Positions 31,918 to 42,920 of a DNA stretch of 64,000 bases are shown one piece after another (positions within the stretch are counted from its first letter, which is position 1; every line of letters starts with the position of its first letter). The notes under the pieces were generated by a model. The model had not been told where the DNA came from. It did no database searches and saw nothing but the letters and a program-made list of their open reading frames with translations. Source of the DNA: Thermothielavioides terrestris NRRL 8126 (lineage: Eukaryota; Ascomycota; Sordariomycetes; Sordariales; Chaetomiaceae); the NCBI RefSeq assembly GCF_000226115.1, contig NC_016461.1, forward strand, positions 248,001 to 312,000, given 5' to 3'. The position numbers and the translations under genes are program-made.

Positions 31918-33062
31918 TGTTGATGTTTCTCCGTTGTGCGTTTTGATCCAGGTTTGTTGGTTGGGGGGTTGGAGGGATCGGGGAGATTGTGAGCAAGGGA
32001 AGGATGACTGCGCTGAGGACTCGGAGTCGGGTGGGGCGGGCAGGTTTGAGTCACGGCCGGGGACGGCGCCGGTGGTGGGGCCGTCTCACCGCAGCGCTGC
32101 ACGAGACATGCTGAATGGCTGCTCTCGGACGCGCTGTCTGTTGTCAGAGACGGAACAACTCTGGTTCACCAGAGATGCCGGCTGCCTTTCCCTTGGTCAA
32201 AAATGGTCGAAAATGCGATTCGTGCGCTGTGGTACGCCGATACGAAGGTGGGCCGTGCCCGGTAAGATATCGGAGGAACTCGGTTGACCTCCAGGCACGC
32301 TGCGGGCCTGGCGCATGAGCAGGGTGCACGCGAGGGCGGGGGTGGGGAGCGTTCGGGCCGCGGCCTTGCTGACTGTATTGCCGGAGGCAGCAGGCAGGCA
32401 GGCAGCCGGCTGCCTCTTCACCCGCAATGCCGCATCGGTCCAAGGCGGCTGTGCTTGGCGCACCGCTCGCCCCGGTTCTGCCTAACGCCTAACTTCACTA
32501 GTGCGCTAACATCAACAAACGGGACGGACCGGTGTCAGCCCCAGCGACGAGTCACAGCCCTCAAGAGCGTCCGAGCCCGAACTTGACCCATGTCGGGCTG
32601 CCTTGAACCAAGCGCGATCCCAGCACACATAGTCGTCAAAAGGAAATCGCCTGCTTGCTGCCTGCACTAATGCAACCGGGGCGACGATCTTGCTTGCGGG
32701 CTGGTATTATCCATGCTGTATTGTGTTGGATATGAGGCCCATCGCATCCTGAGGGCCGACTCGCTGCATGGTCCGCCCGCCTGCGCCCACGTTTGTGCTT
32801 TTTGGCGCCCCAGTCCCCCAAGAGCACCCCTCGATCGCTCTCCGTTTACCCCCCAGTTCTCTCCCAGCGTGGATCTATAAAGCCTGCATCTCTTACTCAC
32901 ACCGACGGCTTGTTTTTTTCTCCATTTGTTCCCATCACATTTCGGCGACACATATCTCCTCCACGTTGTGGTGAAGGACTGAGCAACAGTAGGACTCAGC
33001 TTAAACCCGACCCGGTCTCACCGCCCTGGTCCACTTCCGGACCAGCCTCCCGCTCCGTCGCC
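31918..33062. promoter_or_regulatory. intergenic region and AAA-ATPase promoter
   Basis: No gene is seen. A TATAAAG box at 32876-32882 lies about 185 nt before the AAA-ATPase ATG. The frame of that gene is open upstream to 32793, but the TATA box falls inside that extension, which favours the ATG at 33063 as the start. Confidence 0.55.
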
Positions 33063-35312
33063 ATGGCGCCTGGGATCCTCAGCGAAGTCTCTCCCGCAGG
33101 GGAGACCGGCCAGGCATTCAAGATCCTCGCCGTCAACGACAAGCCTTTGAAGAATGGAGACGAGAAGCCGGCAAACGGCGTCTCAGCCAAAGAAGACAAC
33201 GGGCCGCCCGCCGAGGTGAATGGTGAAGCCAGGTCTGACGACAAGACCGAGGTTGAGAGCAGCAGCGGAAGCGAGACCAGCGAGGATGCACCCCAAGACC
33301 AGACCATGAAGTGCGAGATAAAGCCTCTCGACCGGAGATACAATGACGACGACGAGATCTACTTCACCGAGCGCAAGGCCGAGGTCGAGAAGCCGAAGCA
33401 GAAAGACTGGTGGAGGATGTTCGCCTTTTGCCTGGTCCGCAAATACAACTCGGACAACGAGCTCCAGGGCCACAGCCTCTACGTCAATCCGCAACCGCTC
33501 CGGCAGCTGCTCGCCGACGTCATCGGCAACTACCCAGGAGACCCCATCGACGTGGACGACGTCCAGATCGAGGCCCCCTACTACTCGCTCTTCCACTACC
33601 GCGCCCAGCTCGAGACGGAGGGTTTCAAGCGCTTCGCCGACGACCCGGAGTCTCTCGAGCATCTGAAGCTGCTCTTGAACTGGATCAAAACGCATTTCGA
33701 GCTCGAAATCGCCGCCTACGAGCGGTGCACCACCCAGGGGCAGAAGGTCATCGCCTATGACTGCGCCTGGACACTCTTCCCGCCCGGCACCATCGTGTAC
33801 TGCAAGCTGCTGACGCAGAACCGCGCCTTCCGCGTCCACAGCAAATGGTACGACACGAACGAGCTCAACCCCAGCCTGAACCTGCTGGCCGAGTTTGTCG
33901 ACTTTGACGGCCACCGGCTGGGTACGCGGCGCATCGAGCTGAGCATCTCCAAGTACCCGGGCACGCGGGAGCTGGGCGAGCTGAGCGTGATCCCGCTCGA
34001 CCTGCTCGACGATGCCGAAGACGTCCGCGAGGAGCTGCTCGCTCGCGGCAGGAAGTTCGAGAGCTACGTGGGGCAAAACCTGCTCGCGTACAACGGGATC
34101 GCCATCAAGAAGATGCCCGATGGCTACGCCCGCTTCAGCGTCACGGGGCGAGTCATGATCGACTGCAAGACGTACCACCGGATGGAGCCCAACGACTCCT
34201 TCGTCGTGACCAGCGGCGAGTCGTCCAGGATGGAGCGCAGCCGCAAGAAGGCGCTGGCCCAGCTCAGCTTTGCCGGGGCCGACGGGACCCCGCAGTTCGA
34301 CCGGCTGTCGGACGAGGACGCGATGCTGACCAACGCAACCGTGCGCGGCTACTCGTTCACCGCGAAGCGCTTCCTCGAGTTCTTCGTCGAGGACCTGTCC
34401 GAGATCGAGTGGAACTCCCGCTGCTTCGAGGACCTGGTGCTGGACCCGGCCATCAAGAAGACGGTGCAGGCGCTCGTCTCGACCCACGCCCAGAAGCGCG
34501 ACACCTTCAACGACATCGTCAAGGGCAAGGGCATGGGCCTCGTCTGCGTCCTGCACGGCCCGCCCGGCGTCGGCAAGACCCTGACCGCCGAGTGCGTCGC
34601 CGAGCTCGTCAGGCGGCCGCTGTACATGGTCTCGTCCGGTGACTGTAAGTTTTCCTCCCGTCCTCCAGACCTTTTTTTTTTTTCCTGTTCTCTCTTCCCC
34701 GTCTCCTGGAAGGGGGTTAACGCAGCATTTACAGTGGGAATCACCAGCGCTGAGCTGGACCGGTCGCTATCGCGCATCATGGACATGGCGGCGACGTGGC
34801 GGGCGGTGCTGCTGATCGACGAGGCCGACGTGTTCCTGGAGCGGCGGTCGCTGCACGACCTGCACCGCAACGCCATGGTCAGCGTGTTCCTGCGCGTGCT
34901 CGAGTACTACAGCGGGATCCTGTTCCTGACGACGAACCGGGTGACGACCTTCGACGACGCCTTCAAGTCGCGCATCCACATCCCGATCCGGTACACGGAG
35001 CTGAGCGTCGACTCGCGCCGCCAGATCTGGCGCAACTTCTGCCGCAAGGTGCCCGGCGGCGTCGACATCGACGAGAAGGGCCTGGCCACCCTCGCCGAGG
35101 CCGACCTCAACGGCCGCCAGATCAAGAACGCCATCAAGGCCGCCGAGAGCCTCGCCGCCTTCGACGGCGTCCGCCTCGACCTCAAGCAGCTGCTGCAGAT
35201 CACCAAGATCCAGGCCATGTTCGAGAGCGACCTGACCAGCCTCAGCGGCGTCGACTACACCGCCCCGGGGGCCAGCAAGAAGGACGCCGAGAGCAGGAAC
35301 ATGTTCCTGTGA
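33063..35312 (+). CDS. AAA+ ATPase with N-terminal DUF7025-like region
   Basis: Predicted ATP-driven remodelling protein of a family common in filamentous fungi; the substrate is unknown. Exons 33063-34644 and 34735-35312 give 719 aa. The acidic, disordered N-terminal 110 residues are followed by a conserved region with KDWWRMFAFCLVRKYNSDNE and the beta-rich segment ending at VIPLDLL. The AAA core follows: Walker A HGPPGVGKT (about residue 497), Walker B LLIDEADVFL (about 552), sensor-1 region LFLTTNR, and SRIHIPIRY, which supplies a candidate arginine. The C-terminal lid contains GRQIKNAIKAAESLA. The 90-nt intron falls just after SSGD, between Walker A and B. It has no in-frame stop and is a multiple of three, so retention would insert 30 residues into the ATPase. 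Confidence 0.88.
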   Translation: MAPGILSEVSPAGETGQAFKILAVNDKPLKNGDEKPANGVSAKEDNGPPAEVNGEARSDDKTEVESSSGSETSEDAPQDQTMKCEIKPLDRRYNDDDEIYFTERKAEVEKPKQKDWWRMFAFCLVRKYNSDNELQGHSLYVNPQPLRQLLADVIGNYPGDPIDVDDVQIEAPYYSLFHYRAQLETEGFKRFADDPESLEHLKLLLNWIKTHFELEIAAYERCTTQGQKVIAYDCAWTLFPPGTIVYCKLLTQNRAFRVHSKWYDTNELNPSLNLLAEFVDFDGHRLGTRRIELSISKYPGTRELGELSVIPLDLLDDAEDVREELLARGRKFESYVGQNLLAYNGIAIKKMPDGYARFSVTGRVMIDCKTYHRMEPNDSFVVTSGESSRMERSRKKALAQLSFAGADGTPQFDRLSDEDAMLTNATVRGYSFTAKRFLEFFVEDLSEIEWNSRCFEDLVLDPAIKKTVQALVSTHAQKRDTFNDIVKGKGMGLVCVLHGPPGVGKTLTAECVAELVRRPLYMVSSGDCKFSSRPPDLFFFSCSLFPVSWKGVNAAFTVGITSAELDRSLSRIMDMAATWRAVLLIDEADVFLERRSLHDLHRNAMVSVFLRVLEYYSGILFLTTNRVTTFDDAFKSRIHIPIRYTELSVDSRRQIWRNFCRKVPGGVDIDEKGLATLAEADLNGRQIKNAIKAAESLAAFDGVRLDLKQLLQITKIQAMFESDLTSLSGVDYTAPGASKKDAESRNMFL
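34645..34734 (+). other. in-frame, stop-free 90-nt intron of the AAA ATPase
   Basis: Bounded by GTAAGT and TTTACAG, with a T-rich tract. Removal joins SSGD to LGITSAEL, restoring the conserved core, so it is very likely a real intron. Its length and openness mean unspliced mRNA still encodes a continuous protein. Confidence 0.75.
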
Positions 35313-36179
35313 TCTCTCTCTCACTCTATATGTCTCTTGCTTTCTCTCTTTCTTTCCCTTTTGTTCTCTCTTTTTGACTCTCTCTCGTCTCAAAGATTTG
35401 GTTATTGGAGATTGGGGTTCAGAGGTAACACACCGTGCATTCATGATGGCGTTGCGGTTGGGAACTTCTAGACTTGGGCAAGATGGAAGTTCAGGAAACA
35501 GTCTTCGTCGGGGCCACTGTATGTGTTATTGGCATTTATTAGCGGAGAAGATCTCGGGTGGTTCTGTTTCGCGTGCCTGCGTGCCACTGGATATTAATCC
35601 TCTTCATGTGAATGAATAAATGATCACCATTTTCGACGGAGCCGGCATCCTGAGACTGTAGGCCTGGGCCCTGACATCTGATCTATGCGGCCGGGCCTAC
35701 CCGAGCGGTGGACATGGCTCGCAGGGGAACACACAACGCCCATTGTGGCCTTGACGACTACGGTTAATGGGTTGATGCGCACTAGGACTGTCAGGAGGCG
35801 GCGCTGCGGGTCCCGGCGGCGAACGGCCTTGGAGTTGGAGAGTCGGCTGCTGCTTCGGCCAAGGATAACGGCTGAGCGACACGGCATTACGCTCGTGTTC
35901 ATTGCCTACGGAGGTAACGAACGGAGGTATGACAGCTGGGAGCGAAATTGGCGCGCAGGCTTACGCTCCAAGCGAAGCTGAGCATCGAGATAATGTGTCA
36001 GTAATGTCGAGCACACACGCCTCATTCCATTTGAGGAGGAATTCTTGGATGTGTATTTAACAAGCCTATCTATGCCCTGAGCGCTGGCGGCCACACTACA
36101 TTTATAAGGATAATTTCGACGATACGTCCGAGACTCTCCATGGCCTGGAAGCTAGCAGCCTACCTTGACGACCCTGTTC

Positions 36180-36247
<68 letters not shown>

Positions 36248-36489
36248 AACTGGTGAGGTGGTGGTATATTGTCGGCAGCTGGTTGGCTCTCTCACACTGA
36301 GAACGAAGTTAGATGGATTTCCACTCAGTGTAGGCTGTAGCTTGGGTTCTGAAAGGTAGTTGTGGAGAGACATTACAATTGCAAACGACGGTGGCATGTC
36401 GCCCTATGTGTCGGCCTAGTACCAGAATGCGCTACGGTCGTCGGAAACGTCTCCATCTCCCTCCAGCACGGTGCTCGTGCCGAATAAGC
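35313..36489. other. AAA-ATPase to NLR intergenic region (convergent genes)
   Basis: Both flanking genes end here. A CT-rich tract follows the ATPase stop. A 61-nt poly-A run lies at 36183-36243. No gene is supported. Confidence 0.5.
36183..36243. repeat. poly-A homopolymer (61 nt)
   Basis: Sixty-one uninterrupted A residues are seen directly, about 250 bp beyond the 3' end of the NLR gene. No coding retroelement precedes it and no flanking duplication is evident. Confidence 0.9.
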
Positions 36490-39400
36490 TCAACAACCCC
36501 ATGTATCACCGCAATACTCGTAGAGCGACGGACAGGATGCCCACCCTGCCTCGCACTCTTTGTTTTGAAGGAGAGCCACGATATGCGGGAACTTTCCAAG
36601 TTCATCGAGCAAGGAACACTGATCCACAATCTCCTCAATCGCCTCCCGTACAGTGATGAGCTCGTCGGATCTCCCCAGAAACCGCGCCGTCGGATCGGCG
36701 CCATTCTGGAGGAATAGCTGCATGATGGCCAACAGGTGACGCCCATAAAGCGCATGGTTGCGGGAATATACCCGTCTTCCTATGTACGCCTTGCGGACCA
36801 AGGATGTCCACACGGTGAAGCCCTGGGGCGGCACAAAAGTTTCGTGGGGACTGTCCGTTTTGTTAGGCTCGGAGTTTCGATCGTCGCTCTCGTCCAGCTT
36901 GCCGTTTGGGTCTGCACCCTCTGCGAACAGCACGCGCACAACCTAGGCACACGTGGTTCCCGCGAGGCTAACGCCCTCTATCCCCTTCCAAGACAGGAGA
37001 AACGGTTCGGAAGCGACCCGAAGCAATGTTTGGAGCTGCGGCTGAGGAATTCCTTTCCCCTTGAGTCTGTGGACAATGTATTGATGGGGATGAAGTGGGA
37101 CCATGATCTCCAATGTAGTGGTCGGTCTCGGTTCTTGCGGGCCGCTCTTTTCTAACTTTATCGAGTAAAGCCCCGAGCCAGCCACTTCTACCGAAAAAAA
37201 TCTTCTCCCAGTCACGGCGGGGCGGATATGTGATCTCAGTTCCCTGGGGCAAAGCGTGATAACTTCCGGTGGCATCCAGTTCATCCACCAGCTGTTCGAA
37301 ATCGTCGTAGTCTTCGCCCTCTAAATGGTCTAAGGCAGTGTGGCCAGCGACCAAGAGAGCATTATGTAGAAGTCTGTAGTCAGCCACATGCGGATTTGGG
37401 GCGTCAGAGTCATGTTGCTTTGGGCCCCCACGGGACTCCTCCCTCTGAATCCGCTGGGCCTCCAAGGTGACCTCCCGGCAGCATTTCAGACGTCGAATCA
37501 GTCCGCTCAGGATGGCAAGGTTCTTGGCGGCCGTGGAAACAAAGCCGTTGGATCTGGGAAAGATGGCGTTCCATATATATTCCCGGGACATGAATTCCTT
37601 GGCCGTCTGGTGCATGAACTGAACGCCCTCGCACCCCTCTAGGAGTCCGCCGCATCGACTCTTCAGGCGTCGTTCACGTTCAGTCCAGCGGGGGCGCAGA
37701 CCATCCCAGGTCTCAGGGGCAAACTTCTCCCTTTTGGCTCTCAAACCCCCGTTGCCGCCGGTTTCCCGATGACCTTCTTCAGCCAAGAACAATGTGATGA
37801 TGTCCATGTCTCCTCTCAGAGGGAATACTCTTCCTGACTGACTGATAAAATGCCAGTGCATGACAATCTGAAACAGTCTCTCGGCCTCGGGGAGATATTT
37901 TGCCTTCACGTTCTGCATCATCCGCATGTAAAGCCCGTTCTTCCCACCGAGCCGCCCAGGCAGGCTCTCCAAGGTCTGCCACAGCTCGCTCGGAGTGTTG
38001 CCGTCGGCAGTCCCATCGACGAGCATATCGACCACGAGGCGGACCCAGAGGAACACGCCTTGCGATTTCGCGGTAATGGTCGAGACAAAGCGGTCGCGAT
38101 CGACAAGGCCGGGGGCCTCCTTCGAAAGGCGCCCCTCGCAATACTGCTCGATCGGCCCGGCCGTGTAATGGTGCACTTCGAGTCGCGGAAGACCGGCAAA
38201 GCGCTGCTCGAAGACATTGAGTTCGCGGCTAGAAAGACAGATCTTCGTGTTTGATCTGTCTTTGAACCGGAGAACGAGCTCCGCAATGTCCTTGTGTCCG
38301 GCCACGATCCAGTCGCTGAGCCCCCAGGACTCGTCTTCCTTGGTGCCGTCGTAGATGATGTCGAGCTGCTCCGGCGTGTATTCGTGCATTCTCTCCACCA
38401 TGCGGTACTCGTCCAGCCCGTCAATGAACAGACACACTTTCGAGTCCGTCAGGCCCTTTAGCACGGCATCAAAGGCGCGGCTCAAGCTCTCCCAGGTATT
38501 GATGGTCGCTGATGTCGGTGGCACTGGCACGCTGCCGAAAAAGGTAGGGAATGCGACAGGGACGAGATCTCGCCGCTCGCCCAGGATCTGGCACAGGAGA
38601 CTTCGAAGCAGCCCTTCTCGGGACTTCTGCAGGTCGTTGCCGCGGTCCAGGAAGAAGTACCCCGCCTTGATCAGTTTCTTACTACCCGCCCACTCGGCGA
38701 GCGCCGCTGCCGTATCCTCGTGCTGGTAGATGAACTTCATCAGCGTCGATTTACCGCAGCCCGCTTTGCCGCTGATCCAGAAGATCGACTCGCTGTTGCT
38801 CCTGAGCCACGATTTGAATCGGGTTGTGCTGCGATTGCTCGTTTTGTCGGAAGGCCGGTCGTCCATTATCCAGGTGCATGTGTCGTTGTACGCCTCCTCA
38901 ATGGCCAGCTCGCGTTCGTTGATGGACGGAAAATTCAGGAGTTCCAAAATCTCTTCAATACATGATGATCAGCAGATGCAGGCATTAATATGTCGTCGGT
39001 CGACACTCGGGAACTCTCACTATCACTTCTTTTATGGACTCGTTCGTCCACCACTGGCAATTTGTTAGCTTTGCCACTCCACCGAGACATCTGCCAGCGA
39101 CGATGGACCAGGCAAGCGATCCCTGAAAAAGCAGTAATCGCAGGGCTGTATTGCCCGTCGCGATCAGGTGGCTTACAACAGCCGAGCAGCCATGCCTCTG
39201 GTCGGTCTCGCTGTTCGAGACTCAAGGAAAAGGAAAAGGCCCAGGGCCTCACGAACCTTGCTGCGCTGCTGGACGGGCATTACAGAGCTCCACGAGGAAA
39301 CCGAGAGTCTTCTTGTACCCTGGGTCCTGGCTCGACGCGAATCTCACCATGTCCATGTGGTTCGCGTTGATGGCGCCTTGACGAACGTTGAATCCGTCGT

Positions 39401-39893
39401 ACATGGCCGAGGATTCCGGGACAATCTAGAGTGAAGGGTCAGAAAAAACATGACGGAGCCTTGGATAAGACAAGAAGAGAAAAAAACGTACAAGGCCTAT
39501 GGCCGTCCTGACCAGCTCCTTGATACATACTATACTCATGCGAGACGAGATTGTGGTGAACTGTTCTCGCTGGTTCTCGAGGATGTGCGAGTCCGGTCTG
39601 AGCGTCCGGAGGAGCTGATCATTTGGCTGACGAAGAGCGACCTTGACGATTTTGGTCAGAATCTCGCCGTACGTCTCCTTGGTACTGCCGCGGTGAGGAG
39701 TGCCCATGAAAATGACGCCAGTCGTGTGCGCATATATGGCGCCCAAGTCAGGGTGTCTCTCATGCTTGTTGTAGGCGGCCGCCTTGATGAGTGCTTCCTT
39801 CACAACCAGGCCACCGAGGCTGTGACAGACGAAAACAATTGGCCTTGTCTGCTCGGCCTAAATTTATCAGTTCTTGAAACAAGCTCGAGGAGG

Positions 39894-39956
<63 letters not shown>

Positions 39957-40366
39957 GAACATACCGTTCCCATTCGCAGCTGCGCCAGCTCCTCGAGTAA
40001 AGTATTGGCGTGGCCAAAGATGCTCTCTTTGATCACAGGACGGAAGGCGTTGGCGACGCTCGCGTCATAGCCCCAGGCGATTACCCTGACGTCCTTCAGG
40101 TCATATCGTAACAAGTCGCGCGGCCAGCAGACGTTTCCTTTTGACCAAGTCCCTAGCCGGGTGCCATGGAGGCCGTGTACAAAGACAACGTCGGTTCCGA
40201 GGGCGCCCGCCCCAGCGTCGCCTTGGCCAATGTTGTCAAAAAGCACGAGTGGTCCGAGGCCGTGGTTGGGACCAGCTCGCTCATCTTCCCCGCTCCTTGG
40301 AAGCTTCTCCCTCCCGGTCTTCTTCTCTCCTCCTCTGCGGTTTTGCAGGTGCTCCAGAAGTCCCAT
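36490..40366 (-). CDS. fungal NLR: alpha/beta-hydrolase (SesB-like), NACHT, ankyrin-like repeats
   Basis: NOD-like receptor of the fungal type, thought to sense non-self or damage and trigger an immune-like or cell-death response. The N-terminal lipase-like domain has DVVFVHGLHG (oxyanion region) and the nucleophile elbow CHSLGGLVVK, then FMGTPHRGS. NACHT follows, with P-loop GKAGCGKST and Walker B VCLFIDGLDEY. The end carries ankyrin-like segments (VRVLFAEGADPN, IMQLFLQNGADP). Exons: 39965-40366, 39492-39857, 39257-39425, 37157-38952, 36490-36942, which sum to 1061 aa. The 39257/38952 intron is 304 nt and may hide a small exon. The last intron (36943-37156, weak GTTAGA donor) is doubtful: without it the frame stops at 36968, and the ankyrin frame is open upstream except for a TAG at 36943-36945. 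The alternative is therefore a frameshift near 37150 plus a stop, making this a pseudogene. Intron 1 holds a 59-nt poly-T on the sense strand. Confidence 0.82.
39894..39952. repeat. poly-A homopolymer (59 nt) inside NLR intron 1
   Basis: Fifty-nine A on plus, that is poly-T in the transcript, between donor GTATGT (39964) and acceptor TTTAG (39858) of the NLR's first intron. It makes up more than half of the 107-nt intron and sits where a polypyrimidine tract would be. Confidence 0.9.
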
Positions 40367-41747
40367 CGCACCCGGTGGCCTGAAAGGCAAAAGAGCTTAT
40401 GCGGAGGGTAGCAGCAGCCGATATCAATGCAGCAAGACGATGGTTGAGACAGCAAGAGCCCCGGAGGAAGCAGAGGACTGGAAACAAGAAAGTGTATTGA
40501 GCCGTGCGAGCGCGGGGCATAGCATGCATGAGGTGGCAGTGAACCGACACGGGAGTCAGGCTGCGACTTGGCAGTCAACGATTGGGCAGATAGCCATGCA
40601 GCCAGGCCTCTGAACCGGCATCGCCGAACGGGGCCTTCCGTGGACGTCGCTTTGCCGTTCCCCGTCAGAATCCTTCACATGGCCGGTTCGCTGGCGAATG
40701 GAGCCCAAAGCTCTCAGGTGCGGTGCTCGACACCTGGACTGCCTTGTGACCAGACATGCGCACTCAGAGGGCACTCCAGTACTCTGTACATACATTCAAC
40801 TATGGAATCCTGTGTACAGGATGGACAGAACGAGATTACGCCGCCTGGGGGCACCGAGACCGAAGGGTCCTGGCGCGCCACCTAGCTGCGTCCAGTGCGC
40901 TTACGTTCTAACTTACACAAACAAGCCTCTATAAATTATTTCTTCCATGCAAAGCTACCTTCGCCTTGTAGATTAAGTGTCAGCAGATTAGCTGAAAGAC
41001 TATATCCTCCAAGTATTTTGGTAGCGTTCTACCTATAGTAGATGATCCTAGCCAGGACCTGTCCCAAGGGTGAAACTATGGCTCGCAACCAGAGGAGGGC
41101 AACTTCGGATTTGCTCCGCGCCTAGCCTCTTGGTTTGGAGGCGAACACCGACACAACAGGCGGATTAAGCGACCCAGCTTAGTCGATCTATTAGGCCGGA
41201 CGCCGTGTTATTCCTCGTCGCGGATGATTTCGCCAATATATGGACTCGCCCGCTGCCGGCAGGTCGGTGCCTAGTGGCACCCTCGTGGCGAAGATAAGGG
41301 TCGCCTTAGTGACGGCTGATGGTGTTGCGGCGGAGCCTGGGCGCCCATTCGCCCAAAGGCTCAAAAAGCAGAGGGTTGAAAGGGAAGCCCCACCTTTCCG
41401 CACTCCGGGTGCGAGCCACCCCGGCCCCGGCATTTGTCATCACTCAACCCCTGGGAATTGCAGACGTCACAAAGCGCGCCGGGAGCTAAGCACCGGTTTG
41501 GAATCAAAAATTGCCGTATTAGTTGGAGCAACAAACGTCTGTCGAATTTAAGAAGGACTTCGACCTCGATTTCAATTCGCGTCTTGGCTCCTTCTGTGCA
41601 GTCACCGCCGAAGCTCCGGCCAAAATCAACCCCAATCACCGAACACAAGCAATTCCTCCGGCCTGTGCCCCTCCAAATTCACCCGAGACCCCGCCAAGAA
41701 CCTAAGTTCAACGCCCGCCGTCCCGCCCCGCAAACTCCATCCAGCGC
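40367..41747. other. divergent intergenic region NLR-MsrA
   Basis: About 1.4 kb with only short open frames lacking recognisable domains. It must hold both promoters; no motif is called. Confidence 0.45.
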
Positions 41748-42516
41748 ATGGCCGCCTCGCTCCCGCGATTCCTCACCCGCCTGCTTCGCCCGTTCACGAC
41801 GTCGACCAAGATGGGAATCTCCCCCTCCGGCAGCGCATTGGCGCCCGCGGCGCCCATGACGGCGCCCGAGGGCGCCGAGCGCGCCACCTTCGCGGCCGGC
41901 TGCTTCTGGGGCGTCGAGCACCTCTTCCGCAAGCACTTTGGCGACAAGGGCCTGTACGACGCGCGCGTGGGCTACATCGGTGGCGACACGGCCGACCCGT
42001 CGTACAAGCTGGTGTGCAGCGGCAACACGGGGCGTGCGTAGCCTACCTTTTTCTTTTCCCTCTCTGCATTTCAAGCAAACAGGGGAAACCCTGAAAAACA
42101 CCCCCCAACCGATCAGACCAGAGCAGACCAGACCTGACTAACCCCCGGCATGCCACGACCCAACAGACGCGGAAGCAACGCAACTCCTCTACGACCCAAG
42201 CCGGATCAGCTACACGCAGCTCCTGGAATTCTTCTACCGGATGCACGACCCGACGACGCTTAACCAGCAGGGGCCGGACCGCGGCACGCAGTACCGGTCG
42301 GGCATCTTCTTCCACACGCCGGCGCAGGAGGCGGCGGCGCGCGACGTGACGGCGCGCGCGAACGCGCAGTGGTGGGGCGGGCGCATCGTCACGCAGATCC
42401 TGCCGGCCGGCCGGTGGTGGGATGCCGAGGAGTACCACCAGCTGTATCTGCAGAAGAACCCCGGGGGCTACGAGTGTCCGAGCCATTTTTTGAGGAATTT
42501 TCCTGACTTGAAGTGA
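41748..42516 (+). CDS. MsrA: peptide-methionine (S)-S-oxide reductase
   Basis: Repairs oxidised methionine (S-sulfoxide) in proteins using thioredoxin. Exons 41748-42033 and 42167-42516 give 211 aa, the family norm. The catalytic motif GCFWGVEH is near residue 51. Splicing across a 133-nt intron rebuilds SGNTGHAE, another family signature. TQYRSGIF and the [15 protein letters not shown] C-terminus also match. The first 21 residues ([20 protein letters not shown]) form an Arg/Leu-rich amphipathic presequence, so this form is probably mitochondrial. An internal ATG (41811, MGISP) would give a cytosolic form. Its 3' end faces the Bax-inhibitor-like gene, about 400 bp away. Confidence 0.95.
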
Positions 42517-42920
42517 GCTGCGGCCCCTACAGCGATGGGGAGAGGAAGGTGGGTGTTGCGGAGGGAGGCTGTTGGACGGCAGTGGATGATATGTACGGAA
42601 TACTGGGTGGCATGCTTGACGGTTGTTGTAGGCATTGGTTGCGGTTGGCAAGTTTAAAATGTTTTTGCATGTTTTTTTGTCGCGATCTGGTTACGGCCAG
42701 AAATGACTACCTAGCTGATACAACGGCTCGGCGTACCGATGCCTTAGCTCCCTCCCTGCCCCCAAAATGAGCGGCAAATCTGCAAGACACAAACAAACAA
42801 AGAAAACACCGAGTAGAGAATTGCTCGCTTGTTATCCCATCGATCAAGCCAACCAACTGTCCCTACCGTCCCTACCAGACTCCAATCTCACAGAACCCAT
42901 CCCCCTACCGCGCGCGCCTC
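42517..42920. other. convergent 3' intergenic region
   Basis: Holds the two 3' ends of MsrA (plus) and the Bax-inhibitor-like gene (minus). No further feature. Confidence 0.5.

Noticed and set aside
32793..33062. 90-codon N-terminal extension of the AAA ATPase
   Set aside because: A TATA box lies inside it and it lacks conserved features. The ATG at 33063 precedes the typical acidic N-terminus.
33183..34556. 457-codon minus-strand frame opposite the AAA ATPase
   Set aside because: Shadow of biased codon use; the plus frame carries DUF7025-like and AAA motifs.
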